Source of the DNA: Leucobacter sp. PH1c
GTDB lineage: Bacteria; Actinomycetota; Actinomycetes; Actinomycetales; Microbacteriaceae
Direction of reading: 5' to 3'
Length of the DNA stretch: 64,000 nucleotides
Assembly: GCF_000633415.1 (NCBI RefSeq)
Contig: NZ_AYMV01000007.1
Coordinates: 1 to 64,000, forward strand
The notes under the pieces: generated by a model
Database searches by the model: none
What the model was told of the DNA's origin: nothing
The model's input: only the letters and a program-made list of their open reading frames with translations
Shown here: piece by piece, positions 9,238-20,194 of the stretch
How the letters are laid out: every line of letters starts with the position of its first letter
How positions within the stretch are numbered: the first letter of the stretch is position 1
Position numbers and translations under genes: made by a program

Positions 9238-9265
9238 GGCCCCGGGAGCAGCTGCTCCCGGGGCC
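9238..9265. terminator. Palindromic hairpin between fadB-like gene and dxs
   Basis: A perfect 28-base palindrome (14-base arm GGCCCCGGGAGCAG) lies between two convergent genes and can fold on either strand. There is no T-run, as usual for terminators in such GC-rich genomes. Confidence 0.75.
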
Positions 9266-9328
9266 TGATGCGTTGCATCCGTCGTCCGGCGCCGCGCGCA
9301 CTGCGGGCGCGCACGGCGCCGGCGCGGA

Positions 9329-11263
9329 TCAGTCCTTCGCGCGCTGCTCGGGGCGTGCGATCGGGATCTTCACGCCTCGCACCTGAGCCGAGACGTCTGC
9401 GGCGATCTGCGCGGCGGTGAGGCCGGCCGCCTCGAGCAGCTCGCCGCGGGAGGCGTGCTCGGGAAACTCGTCGGGGGTGCCGAGCTCGCTCACCGCGGTG
9501 TCGACCGCGGCGTCGCGGAGCGCCTGGCGGATGCGCGTGCCGACGCCGCCAACGCGGATCCCGTCCTCGATGCTGATGAGCAGCCGGTGCGATCGCGCGA
9601 GCTCGACGACGGAGCCCGCGACGGGCACGACCCAGCGCGGGTCGACGACCGTCGAGCTGATGCCCTGGGACTCGAGGATCTCTGCCGCATCGAGTGCGAT
9701 CTGCGCCATCGGGCCGACCGTCACGAAGAGGACGTCGCGGTCACTCGCGTCCTGCGGGACCTCGCGCAGCACATCGACCCCGTCGTCGGTGCGGCGGATC
9801 GCGGGAAGCGGCTCGCCGACGGACCCCTTGGGGTAGCGGATCACGGTGGGCCCGTCGGTGATCGCGACGGCCTCCCCCAGGAGCTCGCGGAGCGTCGCCT
9901 CGTCGCGGGGCGACGCGATCCGGATCCCCGGAACGACCTGCAGCGTCGCGAGATCCCAGACGCCGTTGTGGCTCGCGCCGTCCGGTCCCGTAATCCCGGC
10001 GCGGTCGAGCACGAAGGTGACCCCGGCCCGGTGCAGCGCGACGTCCATGAGGAGCTGATCGAAGGCGCGGTTCATGAAGGTGGCGTAGATCGCCACCACG
10101 GGGTGCAGCCCTCCGTAGGCGAGGCCCGCGGCGCTCGTGACGGCGTGCTGCTCGGCGATCCCCACATCGTAGACCCGGCCCGGGTGGCGCTCAGCGAGCG
10201 CATCGAGGCCGGTGGGGGCGAGCATGGCCGCGGTGATCGCGACGATGCGCTCGTCGGTATCGGCGAGCTCGACGATCCGCTCGCGGAACACACCCGTCCA
10301 GCTGGGGCCGCTCGACACGGCGACGGGTTCGCCGTTGCCCGGATTGATCTGGCCCACCGAGTGGAACTGATCGGCCTCGTCGTTCTCGGCGGGCGCGTAG
10401 CCGCGGCCCTTCTCGGTGATCACGTGGACGAGCGTGGGGCGGCCGTAGCCCTTGGCCTGGCGCAGCACCTCCTCGACCGCCGCGAGATCGTGGCCGTCGA
10501 CCGGCCCGAGGTACTTGATGTCGAGGTTCGAGTACAGGTGATCGTTGTTGCTCGCCCGGCTGAGGAAGCCGTGGAGCGCGCCGCGCGCGCCGCGGTAGAT
10601 CGTGCGGCCGGGGCGGCCGAAGCGCGAGAAGAGCTTCTCGCTCCCCTCCTGCAGATCGCGGTACGTGTCCTTCGACCGCACGGAGTTGAGGAAGCGGGCC
10701 ATGCCGCCGATCGTGGGCGCGTAGGAGCGCCCGTTGTCGTTGACGACGATGACGAGGTTGCGGTCGTTGTCGTCGGTGATGTTGTTGAGCGCCTCCCAGG
10801 TCATTCCGCCCGTGAGGGCGCCGTCGCCCACGAGCGCGACGACGTGGCGGTCTTCCTGGCCCGTGCGGGCGAAGGCGCGGGAGATGCCGTCGGCCCAGCT
10901 GAGCGAGCTCGACGCGTGCGAGCTCTCGACGATGTCGTGCTCAGACTCGGCGCGCTGCGGATAGCCGGCGAGGCCCCCACGGCGGCGGAGCAGGGAGAAG
11001 TCCTTGCGGCCGGTGAGGAGCTTGTGCACGTAGCTCTGGTGTCCCGTGTCGAAGACAATCGGATCGCGCGGGGACTCGAACACGCGGTGCATGGCGATGG
11101 TGAGCTCGACGACGCCCAGGTTGGGGCCGAGGTGTCCCCCGGTCTTCGCGACCTCCGCGATCAGGAACTCGCGGATCTCGGCGGCGAGCGTGCGACACTC
11201 CTCCGGGCTCAGGTGATCGAGATCGCGTGGACCGTCGATTCCATCCAGGATCGCCACCCGCAC
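9329..11263 (-). CDS. dxs: 1-deoxy-D-xylulose-5-phosphate synthase
   Basis: 644 residues, close to the usual 620-640. It condenses pyruvate and glyceraldehyde 3-phosphate to DXP, the first step of the MEP isoprenoid pathway, with thiamine diphosphate. The TPP/metal motif GDGALTGGM with the later NN pair, the catalytic Glu in VGIAEQHAV, and DRAGITGPDG are present. The GTG start follows AAGGAG by four bases; another GTG at 11257 (ten bases) is possible. Its presence implies isoprenoid synthesis by the MEP route. Neighbours acnA and the beta-oxidation genes are metabolic but functionally separate. Confidence 0.96.
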   Translation of the reverse strand: MRVAILDGIDGPRDLDHLSPEECRTLAAEIREFLIAEVAKTGGHLGPNLGVVELTIAMHRVFESPRDPIVFDTGHQSYVHKLLTGRKDFSLLRRRGGLAGYPQRAESEHDIVESSHASSSLSWADGISRAFARTGQEDRHVVALVGDGALTGGMTWEALNNITDDNDRNLVIVVNDNGRSYAPTIGGMARFLNSVRSKDTYRDLQEGSEKLFSRFGRPGRTIYRGARGALHGFLSRASNNDHLYSNLDIKYLGPVDGHDLAAVEEVLRQAKGYGRPTLVHVITEKGRGYAPAENDEADQFHSVGQINPGNGEPVAVSSGPSWTGVFRERIVELADTDERIVAITAAMLAPTGLDALAERHPGRVYDVGIAEQHAVTSAAGLAYGGLHPVVAIYATFMNRAFDQLLMDVALHRAGVTFVLDRAGITGPDGASHNGVWDLATLQVVPGIRIASPRDEATLRELLGEAVAITDGPTVIRYPKGSVGEPLPAIRRTDDGVDVLREVPQDASDRDVLFVTVGPMAQIALDAAEILESQGISSTVVDPRWVVPVAGSVVELARSHRLLISIEDGIRVGGVGTRIRQALRDAAVDTAVSELGTPDEFPEHASRGELLEAAGLTAAQIAADVSAQVRGVKIPIARPEQRAKD

Positions 11264-11304
11264 ACCTCTCCTTCAGCCCGCCACGTGCAGCGGAGCATCC
11301 CCTC

Positions 11305-11310
11305 AGTCTA
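11305..11310 (-). promoter_or_regulatory. Candidate -10 box of dxs (TAGACT)
   Basis: TAGACT on the minus strand would start a transcript about 35 bases before the dxs start codon, leaving room for its AAGGAG site. No convincing -35 box is visible. Confidence 0.35.
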
Positions 11311-11441
11311 CCCGGCGAGCGATGCCGAGCGCGGCGCGGTGTCTGGCAGGAGCTCGGCCGGAACCCCGCAGGAACCCCAGCAACCCCGCAGTTCGCGCGC
11401 CGCGAACCGCGCGCGATCGGACGCGCGGGCGCCCCGGACGC

Positions 11442-11480
11442 GCAGAACCCCGCGCAGAGATCATCTGCGCGGGGTTCTGC
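11442..11480. terminator. Strong hairpin after acnA
   Basis: Arms GCAGAACCCCGCGCAGA and TCTGCGCGGGGTTCTGC pair perfectly over 17 bases around a five-base loop. It lies 28 bases beyond the acnA stop, within a 244-base acnA-dxs gap that also holds several scattered copies of AACCCCGC, and should separate the two genes into different transcripts. Confidence 0.75.
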
Positions 11481-11507
11481 GGTCGGAGCGGGCGAGCGCC
11501 CGGATCC

Positions 11508-14195
<2,688 letters not shown>

Positions 14196-14209
14196 GAGGC
14201 TCCTCCAAT

Positions 14210-14229
14210 TTATCTCGATGTCAAGATAA
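14210..14229 (-). promoter_or_regulatory. Palindromic operator at the acnA transcription start
   Basis: On the minus strand this reads TTATCTTGACATCGAGATAA: perfect six-base outer arms (TTATCT/AGATAA), nearly symmetric throughout. A -10-like TAGAGT occupies 14229-14234, so the palindrome covers the predicted start point (near 14222). It lies just upstream of the acnA ribosome-binding site. I do not recognise the regulator; it is unlike the AcnR site known from Corynebacterium. Confidence 0.5.
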
Positions 14230-14257
14230 CTCTACACCGAAGCGGAGACCTCTGCGG

Positions 14258-15079
14258 TCACTCCGGCGGGGCGTTTTGCCCTGTACTGCCAACGATATCG
14301 GGCTTCGAATCATCTGATGATTTGCTCACGCGGCGCACCGCGAACCAGGTCACCGCGATGACAGCGGCGAACAGCGGCGTCCCCATCACGATCCGGGCCG
14401 TTCCGAGCGCCGCGACCTGCTCCGAGAGGTACATCGGCAGCTGCACGGCGAGTCGCGCGACGAACATCGCGAGCCACAGCAGGGTGAGAAGCGTTGCGGC
14501 GCGTCGCAGCCGGAGATCGCGGCGCCACGCGCGGAAGTTCCCCCGGGTGAAGCCGATCGCGAGGCCGATCGCCGGCCAGCCAACGAGGAGCGAGATGAGG
14601 AGCCCGAGGGACCACGCCGCGTTGATGACGAAGCCCCACACGAAGTAGTCGACCCCGCGGCCGGTGACGAGCGTGATCACGACAGCGATCCCGACGCCGA
14701 GCATGCCGGACAGCGCCGAGACGGGAGTCTCCCTGCGGATGAGCCGGACGACGAAGAGCACGAGCGCGAGCGCGCCGGGGATGATCGCCGCGAGCCGCGC
14801 ATCCTGCGTGGGAACGTAGATGCCCAGGAAGAGCAGGCTCGGGAGCAGGGTCTCGGCGACGCCGCGCCACCCGCCGATCGCGGCGAGCACGCTCTCCGCG
14901 GTGAGCTCCTCGCCCGAGGCGCCCGCCTGCACGGCGCGCGCCATGCCGCCGAGGCGGCGCACCACGGCGGGGGCGGGATCGGCGCCCGGTTCGCCGGGAG
15001 CACCCGGCGTCTGCGGAGCGTCGTCGTCGCTCGCGGGGAGCCCTGCCGTGCCGTCGCCCGGCCGCTCGTCGTGCGTCAC
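14258..15079 (-). CDS. DUF3159 membrane protein
   Basis: 273 residues. About 75 acidic, Pro/Ala-rich residues (including GAPGEPGADPAPAVV) are followed by about six hydrophobic segments (GVAETLLPSLLFLGIYVP onward), which fits the actinobacterial DUF3159 family. Function is unknown. The GTG start overlaps the stop of the DUF3710 gene as GTGA, so the pair is translationally coupled. The Arg-rich loop FRAWRRDLRLRRA lies between later segments and should be cytoplasmic. Confidence 0.85.
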   Translation of the reverse strand: MTHDERPGDGTAGLPASDDDAPQTPGAPGEPGADPAPAVVRRLGGMARAVQAGASGEELTAESVLAAIGGWRGVAETLLPSLLFLGIYVPTQDARLAAIIPGALALVLFVVRLIRRETPVSALSGMLGVGIAVVITLVTGRGVDYFVWGFVINAAWSLGLLISLLVGWPAIGLAIGFTRGNFRAWRRDLRLRRAATLLTLLWLAMFVARLAVQLPMYLSEQVAALGTARIVMGTPLFAAVIAVTWFAVRRVSKSSDDSKPDIVGSTGQNAPPE

Positions 15080-15783
15080 GCGGTCGGCGTTCCGCCCGGC
15101 GCCTCGGCGCCCGCGTCGGGGCGCTGCGCCTGCACGCCGGCGGGAACGCGCAGCGGCAGCAGCTCGCTCGGCGGCATCGGCTGGTCGCCGCGCACGACGA
15201 CGACCTCGCGGAAGAGATCGATCACGCGCTCACGGGCACCAGCGTCCACGGCGGCCTTGCCCATGATGACGCCGCGGAGCATCCAGCGGGGGCCGTCGAC
15301 GGCGATGAACCGCGCCACGCGCGAGCCACCCTGGTCGGCCGGAGCGGGGGTCTGGACGAGCAGCTCGGGACCGAGCGGGCCGGTCTCCTCGACGGCGCTC
15401 GCGCCCTGGGACGCCATCTGCTGGGTCAGCTCCGAGCGGACGCTGTGCCACAGGCCCGTCGTCTTCGGCGCCGCGAAGGCCTGCACCTGGAGGAGCGACT
15501 CGGCGTACTCGAGGGAGACGGCGACGACGCGGTTCGCCCGCTCGTCGACCTCAAGGCGAAGCTGGAGGCCCTCGCGGGGCGCGACCTTGATGCCGCCGAG
15601 GTCGACGTAGGGGCGCATCGCGGGCACCTCGGCCGCGTCGAACGGCCCCGCGGTCGCGCGATCCTCGGGGGCCGACTTCGTCTCGTCGGGGGTCTCCCCC
15701 GCCGTCTCGTGCAGCTCTACGGCGTCGGCCGATCGGGCCTCCTCCGCCGCGTCGGTGGGCTGCGTCTCTCGCTCGTCGCTCAT
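15076..15783 (-). CDS. DUF3710 domain protein
   Basis: About 235 residues: an acidic, low-complexity N-terminus (to about residue 50), then a soluble domain matching DUF3710 (PYVDLGGIKVAP, GLQLRLEVDE, RWMLRGVIMG). Function is unknown, but the family regularly lies between dut and DUF3159 in actinobacteria, as here. Two starts are possible: ATG 15783 and GTG 15795 (AAGGAAA almost touching it); neither has an ideal ribosome-binding site. It precedes and overlaps the DUF3159 gene. Confidence 0.85.
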   Translation of the reverse strand: MSDERETQPTDAAEEARSADAVELHETAGETPDETKSAPEDRATAGPFDAAEVPAMRPYVDLGGIKVAPREGLQLRLEVDERANRVVAVSLEYAESLLQVQAFAAPKTTGLWHSVRSELTQQMASQGASAVEETGPLGPELLVQTPAPADQGGSRVARFIAVDGPRWMLRGVIMGKAAVDAGARERVIDLFREVVVVRGDQPMPPSELLPLRVPAGVQAQRPDAGAEAPGGTPTA

Positions 15784-15872
15784 CTTCTCGTTCACTTTCC
15801 TTGCATGGGAACCCGCTCGTGGAGTTCGGTCTCGCGCCCGCGCTCGCGCTGCGGGGAAGCTGGTGGGGCCGA

Positions 15873-16325
15873 TCAGGCCAGGGTGGCCGCGCCGCTCACA
15901 CCCGTGGATCCGAAGCCGTTCGCGCCGCGGAGGCTCTCCGGGAGCGTGTCGACGGGGACGAAGACGGCGCGCGACACGGGCATGACGATGATCTGGGCGA
16001 TCCGATCCCCCGCGGTCACCTCGAAGCTGTGCTCGCGATCGGTGTTGAGGAGGGTGACCTTGATCTCGCCACGGTAGCCCGCATCGACGGTGCCGGGAGA
16101 GTTCACGACCGTGATGCCGTGCTTCGCCGCGAGCCCGCTCCGCGGCACGACGAAGGCCGCATACCCGTGGGGCAGGGCGATGGACACTCCGGTGCCGATG
16201 AGCGCGCGCTCGCCGGGGCCGAGCGTCACGGACTCGCTCGCCACCAGATCGGCGCCCGCGTCGTCCGCGTGCGCGTAGTGGGGAGCCTCGGCGGCCAGGA
16301 TGGGGACTTCAACAACATCGCTCAC
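15873..16325 (-). CDS. dut: dUTP diphosphatase (dUTPase)
   Basis: 150 residues, the length of trimeric dUTPases. It hydrolyses dUTP to dUMP and PPi, keeping uracil out of DNA and feeding dTMP synthesis. Conserved motifs appear in order: HADDAGADL, PRSGLAAKHG, NSPGTVDAGYRGE with the catalytic Asp, DRIAQIIV, and the C-terminal RGANGFGSTG that closes over the active site. The open frame continues upstream, but the GTG at 16325 starts the canonical protein and follows a -10 hexamer by six bases, with no ribosome-binding site, so a leaderless mRNA is likely. Confidence 0.94.
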   Translation of the reverse strand: MSDVVEVPILAAEAPHYAHADDAGADLVASESVTLGPGERALIGTGVSIALPHGYAAFVVPRSGLAAKHGITVVNSPGTVDAGYRGEIKVTLLNTDREHSFEVTAGDRIAQIIVMPVSRAVFVPVDTLPESLRGANGFGSTGVSGAATLA

Positions 16326-16331
16326 CCGGCC

Positions 16332-16337
16332 AGGGTA
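16332..16337 (-). promoter_or_regulatory. -10 hexamer TACCCT of dut
   Basis: TACCCT, six bases (GGCCGG), then the dut GTG. It faces the DUF3093 promoter with 54 bases between the two hexamers. Confidence 0.5.
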
Positions 16338-16391
16338 GCGGATCGACGCGTGCGCGGGCTGCTCGCACACGCAGTGCGCAGGTGATCGCGG

Positions 16392-16397
16392 GATAAT
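16392..16397 (+). promoter_or_regulatory. -10 hexamer GATAAT of the DUF3093 gene
   Basis: GATAAT is separated by six bases (GCTGCT) from the ATG at 16404, which would therefore be the first transcribed codon. Confidence 0.5.
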
Positions 16398-16403
16398 GCT
16401 GCT

Positions 16404-16895
16404 ATGACGAGTGACGCTGCCGCGCCCCGCGCGGCCTCCGCTTCCCCTGCCGCTGCCGAGTACCGGGAGCGGTTGATCCCCGGGCCGGGCATGTTCCTCG
16501 CGCTCCTGCTCGTGGTTCCCGCGGTCGCCCTCATCGCGACGCCGATCAATATCAATGCCGCCATCCCGTCCGGGATCATCGTGTACCTGATCGCCGCGGT
16601 GACGCTCATCTTGCTCTCGCCCACGATCCGCGTCGCGGGCGGGGAGCTCGTCGCCGGCCACGCCTCGATCCCCGTGTCCCAGCTCGGGGAGATCGAGCTC
16701 CTCGGCGCCGGTCGGCTGCGCGCCGCGATCGGCCCCGGGCTCGACGCGCGGAGCTACCTGCTCGTGCGCGGCTGGGTGAACCGCGGGATCCGGATCGAGA
16801 ACATCGACCCGAGCGATCCCGCGCCCGTGTGGATCATCACGACACGGCACCCGCAGAAGCTCGCCGAGACGATCCGCGCGGCCCAGGCCGCCTGA
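16404..16895 (+). CDS. DUF3093 membrane protein
   Basis: 163 residues. Two adjoining hydrophobic segments (about 30-47 and 55-72) are followed by a soluble C-terminal domain ending PVWIITTRHPQKLAETI, matching DUF3093. Function is unknown. The gene is divergent from dut and convergent with the DUF4193 gene, an arrangement common in actinobacteria. Confidence 0.85.
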   Translation: MTSDAAAPRAASASPAAAEYRERLIPGPGMFLALLLVVPAVALIATPININAAIPSGIIVYLIAAVTLILLSPTIRVAGGELVAGHASIPVSQLGEIELLGAGRLRAAIGPGLDARSYLLVRGWVNRGIRIENIDPSDPAPVWIITTRHPQKLAETIRAAQAA

Positions 16896-16931
16896 GCCGT
16901 GCCGGCGATCTGAGCCGGATCTCGGCCCGAA

Positions 16932-16984
16932 ACGCATCGAGCCCCTGCGCCGCCCTGATGGGCGAGCGCAGGGGCTCGATGCGT
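16932..16984. terminator. Long convergent terminator hairpin
   Basis: A perfect 19-base stem (ACGCATCGAGCCCCTGCGC with its complement) encloses a loop that itself can pair GCCC/GGGC. It sits between the stop codons of the DUF3093 and DUF4193 genes and can serve both. Confidence 0.85.
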
Positions 16985-17012
16985 GTGCGGGCGACGTGGG
17001 CCGCGGGCGGGA

Positions 17013-17303
17013 CTAGCCCGCGCACTCCGCGCAGACGGGACCGAGATCGCTCATGTGGTCCATCTGCGAGCGGTGCCGCACGAGGAAGCAGCTGACGCAG
17101 GTGAACTCATCATCCTGCTGCGGGAGCACGACGACATCGAGCTCCACGTCGGAGAGGTCCGAGCCGCCCAGATCGAAGCTGGGGTTGTCCGCGTCCTCGG
17201 AGTCGAGGCCGGATGCCCCCTTCGCCGGGCCGCGTTCCTTCAGCGCCTCGATGGAGTCGGCTTCTTCTTCGGACTTCCGGGGGGCGTCGTAATCGGTGGC
17301 CAT
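17013..17303 (-). CDS. DUF4193 zinc-ribbon-like protein
   Basis: 96 residues, very acidic in the middle (GLDSEDADNPSFDLGGSDLS). The C-terminus has two Cys pairs, CVSC (69-72) and CAEC (91-94), which should bind zinc. This matches DUF4193, a family widespread in actinobacteria with no established role. AGGAG precedes the ATG. The open frame runs on far upstream, but only this part has the family sequence. Confidence 0.9.
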   Translation of the reverse strand: MATDYDAPRKSEEEADSIEALKERGPAKGASGLDSEDADNPSFDLGGSDLSDVELDVVVLPQQDDEFTCVSCFLVRHRSQMDHMSDLGPVCAECAG

Positions 17304-17513
17304 TCTCTCCTGCAATCTTGTGCCGCGCTTCGGCACCTCAACCTTCGAGCGGCCACAGTCTGCCGTACGATTCCCCATTCGCGCAAACTCTGCGCCTTGG
17401 AGTTCTCTGTGCGCGTACAGCCGGGAACGAACTTTCCCACGCGCCGCGGGAATGTCGCCCGCTGCGCGCGAGGTGTGCCACCCTGGTTCGCGAGCGAGGA
17501 AGGGATGCGCCGA

Positions 17514-18890
17514 ATGGACGAACTGCGCTTTGTGCGACGCGAGGATCAGGTACTGATCGTCGCGAACGATGCCGACCAGGAGTTCCGGCTCGTCGTAGAC
17601 GATGCCGTGCTCAGCGAGCTGCGGAACCTCAGCCGCCGCGAACGCGACGCCTCGAAGGTGCGACCGCGTGAGATCCAGTCGCTGATCCGGGCCGGCAAGA
17701 CCCGGGCCCAGGTGATGGAGATCACGGGCCTCGACGAGGCCGATATCGAGCGCTACGAGGAGCCCGTGCTGGCCGAGCGCCGGTACATCCTTGAGCGCGC
17801 GCACGCCGTGCCCGTGCGCGCCGAAGCGCACAGCGACACGGATCAGCGCTTCGGCGCCGTGATCGCCGAGCGGCTCGTGTCGCTCGGCGCCGAGGCGAGC
17901 GAGTGGGCGTCCTGGCGCGACGAGGAGACGGGCTGGATGGTGAGCCTCGAGTTTATCTCCCGCGATGTCGCGCACCGCGCCGTCTGGGGCTTCGACCACC
18001 GGAAGGGCGCGCTCTCCCCCGTCACGACCGACGCCGTGAACCTCTCGAAGCAGGGCGACGTCGGCGACCGGCTCATCCCGAAGCTCCGGGCCGTCGGCGC
18101 GGGCGAGGAGGCCGCACGCTTCGATTCGGGCGCCTTCGACGCTGAGGAGCTGCCGCAGGCCGACGGCGCGGCCCCCGACGCTCCGGCGAATGCCCCGGCC
18201 GAGACGCCCGCGACCGCGCAGGACGCCTCCCCCGCCGACGTCGCCGGCTCGGACGCCGACTACGCGCGCCGCCGGGAGATCGACCAGCGCGCGATCAAGA
18301 CGCACGAGACCGAGCCGATCGATCTCAGCCAGACCGCGGACCTGCTCGACGCGCTGCGCCGCCGCCGCGGGGAACGCGACGAGGCGAACCGCGCGGCCGC
18401 GCAGGCCGATGTGGACTCGCTCGAGGCGGCGCTCGAGACGCCGAGTGCGCCGCTCACCGACGGCGCGCTGCCCGGGGAGCCGGCAGACGCCGCGCCCGTG
18501 CGCCCCGCAGAGACCCCGGCGCCCGCAGCTCCGCGGAGCATCTGGGGCGCGAGCGGGGTGAGCGGCTCGGCGCCGCCTCTGCGTCCGGCCGGCGGCTCGC
18601 AGGACGCGCCCGAGGCCCCGGAAGCGCCCGCAGCGCCGCAGTTGCGGCCCGCGCCCGCGCAGCCGGAGGAGCAGGACACCGCCCCCGTGCCGCGCCCCGG
18701 CCGCCCGGCGGTGCCGAGCACGGGCCGTCCCTCGCTTCCGAGCATCGGTCTGCCGTCCCAGTCTGCCCCCGCCGAGGCGAGTGAGCCGTCCGGCGGCGAA
18801 GCGGAGAAGCCCGGCCGCAAGGGGCGCGCCTCGATCCCGAGCTGGGACGACATCCTGTTCGGCACCCGGAGCGACGAGGACCCGAGCTAG
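17514..18890 (+). CDS. sepH: SepH, FtsZ-associated division protein
   Basis: About 458 residues. The N-terminal ~170 residues match DUF3071/SepH: LRFVRREDQVLIV, a helix-turn-helix-like block VRPREIQSLIRAGKTRAQVM, and EEPVLAERRYILERA. The rest is a Pro/Ala/Glu-rich, probably disordered tail ending in a basic GRKGRASIPSWDDILFG segment. In Streptomyces and Mycobacterium SepH binds FtsZ and promotes its assembly. An in-frame ATG at 17505 (three codons earlier) is the alternative start; GAGGAAGGG precedes both. Confidence 0.92.
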   Translation: MDELRFVRREDQVLIVANDADQEFRLVVDDAVLSELRNLSRRERDASKVRPREIQSLIRAGKTRAQVMEITGLDEADIERYEEPVLAERRYILERAHAVPVRAEAHSDTDQRFGAVIAERLVSLGAEASEWASWRDEETGWMVSLEFISRDVAHRAVWGFDHRKGALSPVTTDAVNLSKQGDVGDRLIPKLRAVGAGEEAARFDSGAFDAEELPQADGAAPDAPANAPAETPATAQDASPADVAGSDADYARRREIDQRAIKTHETEPIDLSQTADLLDALRRRRGERDEANRAAAQADVDSLEAALETPSAPLTDGALPGEPADAAPVRPAETPAPAAPRSIWGASGVSGSAPPLRPAGGSQDAPEAPEAPAAPQLRPAPAQPEEQDTAPVPRPGRPAVPSTGRPSLPSIGLPSQSAPAEASEPSGGEAEKPGRKGRASIPSWDDILFGTRSDEDPS

Positions 18891-18892
18891 CG

Positions 18893-18930
18893 CGGGGAGG
18901 AGCCGAGCGAGCTCGGGAAGGACCCCCGCG
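18893..18930. terminator. Possible bidirectional hairpin after sepH
   Basis: CCGAGC/GCTCGG pair around two bases, with outer CGCGGGG and CCCCCGCG strands. It fills the 43-base gap between the convergent sepH and phosphodiesterase-like genes. Confidence 0.45.
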
Positions 18931-18933
18931 CGC

Positions 18934-20181
18934 TCAGCGCGCGGCCGCGACGCGTCCGACGAGCGCGGCGAAGCCGGTGCCCGCAAGGGCGCCCGCGAGT
19001 GCGAGCGGTACCCCGCGCTCCTCCTCGGTGAAGGAGCCGTGCTGGCCAACGAGCGCGCGAGCGCTCGGCTCATCCGTGCTCGTGTAGTAGGCGACCCGCT
19101 TGCGCGCGGCGATCAGCACATCGCCGAGGCGCGGTGCGACCTCATCGGCGACGTGCCCGAACATGCCGGAGTCGATGGCCTCCTGGCGGGTGAACACCCA
19201 GGCGCGATGCCCCTCCGCGGCCTCCCAGCGATCGCGCAGCTCAGCCGCACGAGCGGGATCCGCCGCGCCTGCCGCACCGCCCGGATCGTCGCTCAGGTAG
19301 AGCGAGCGGAAGCGTGGCTCGCCGCCGATCTCCGCAACGCCCGCGAGAAGCTCGGGCGCGGAGTCGAGGAGCACCTGCTGCGCCGCGGGGACGTCCACCA
19401 TGCCGTGATCGGCCGTGAGCACCACGCCCACGTCGCCCGGGAGTGCGCGGAGGAAGTCCGCGAGCGCCGCATCGAGCTGCTCGAGCCGCTGCACCCAGGC
19501 GGCGCTCTCCCAGCCGTGCTCGTGGGCGGCGCGATCGAGCTCGTCGACGTAGAGGTACATGACCGTCGGCTCGCCGCCGCGGAGCGCGCGGGACGCGAGC
19601 GCGAAGCGGTCGTCGATGCGCTGGCCGGCGAGGTACTCGGCCCCGCTCAGGATCGCGCCGGTGAGGCCGCCGTCGGCGTGCGCGGGGCGGCCGATGACGA
19701 CGGCCCGGGCGCCGAGCTCCCCCGCGGTCTCGAAGAGCGGACGCGCGCGTTGCCAGCTCCGCGGTTCGGCGATGCCCTCCCAGTCGCGCAGCGTGGTGAG
19801 CAGTCCGAGCTGGGGGTGCCGGATCCGGTACCCGATAAGCCCGTGCTCGCCGGGGAGGCGGCCCGTCGTGATGGCCGTCAGTGCGGCACCCGTGGTCGAG
19901 GGGGCGACGGTCTCGATCCTCCGCTGCTGGAGGCCAGAGATCGTGGGGGCGTGCCCCGCGCGGGCGCGGAGGTTCGCGTGCCCGAGCCCGTCGACCACGA
20001 TAACCACGAAGGCACGGAGTGCCGGGATCAGCTCGGCGTCGATCTCCGCCGCGCCGGGGTGCCCGGAGGCCTCCGCGAGCACCGCGCGGGGATCGTGGCC
20101 GAGCCCGCGGGCGACCGCGGCCAATCCGCTTGGCAGAATCGCGGCAAGCCTCGCGCCGTTGTCGGCCGCTGTCGGTAGCAT
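18934..20181 (-). CDS. Alkaline phosphatase superfamily / nucleotide pyrophosphatase-like protein
   Basis: About 415 residues of the type I phosphodiesterase/nucleotide pyrophosphatase fold. Metal ligands are recognisable: Asp in VIVVDGLG, the nucleophile Thr in [24 protein letters not shown] with Asp and His, TADHGMVDV with Asp and His, and a late His in GQHGSF. The family releases phosphate or nucleotides from phosphodiesters; the physiological substrate is unknown. There is no signal peptide. Two starts are possible: ATG 20181, which follows CATAAT by seven bases, and ATG 20190, which overlaps that hexamer. It is divergent from parC with almost no gap. Confidence 0.85.
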   Translation of the reverse strand: MLPTAADNGARLAAILPSGLAAVARGLGHDPRAVLAEASGHPGAAEIDAELIPALRAFVVIVVDGLGHANLRARAGHAPTISGLQQRRIETVAPSTTGAALTAITTGRLPGEHGLIGYRIRHPQLGLLTTLRDWEGIAEPRSWQRARPLFETAGELGARAVVIGRPAHADGGLTGAILSGAEYLAGQRIDDRFALASRALRGGEPTVMYLYVDELDRAAHEHGWESAAWVQRLEQLDAALADFLRALPGDVGVVLTADHGMVDVPAAQQVLLDSAPELLAGVAEIGGEPRFRSLYLSDDPGGAAGAADPARAAELRDRWEAAEGHRAWVFTRQEAIDSGMFGHVADEVAPRLGDVLIAARKRVAYYTSTDEPSARALVGQHGSFTEEERGVPLALAGALAGTGFAALVGRVAAAR

Positions 20182-20188
20182 GATCTCC

Positions 20189-20194
20189 ATTATG
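20189..20194 (-). promoter_or_regulatory. -10 hexamer CATAAT overlapping the parC start codon
   Basis: Read on the minus strand, CATAAT precedes the ATG at 20181 by seven bases. The same bases contain the complement of the parC ATG (20192-20194). On the plus strand TAGCAT (20176-20181) is the matching candidate -10 for parC, so the two promoters overlap. Confidence 0.45.
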
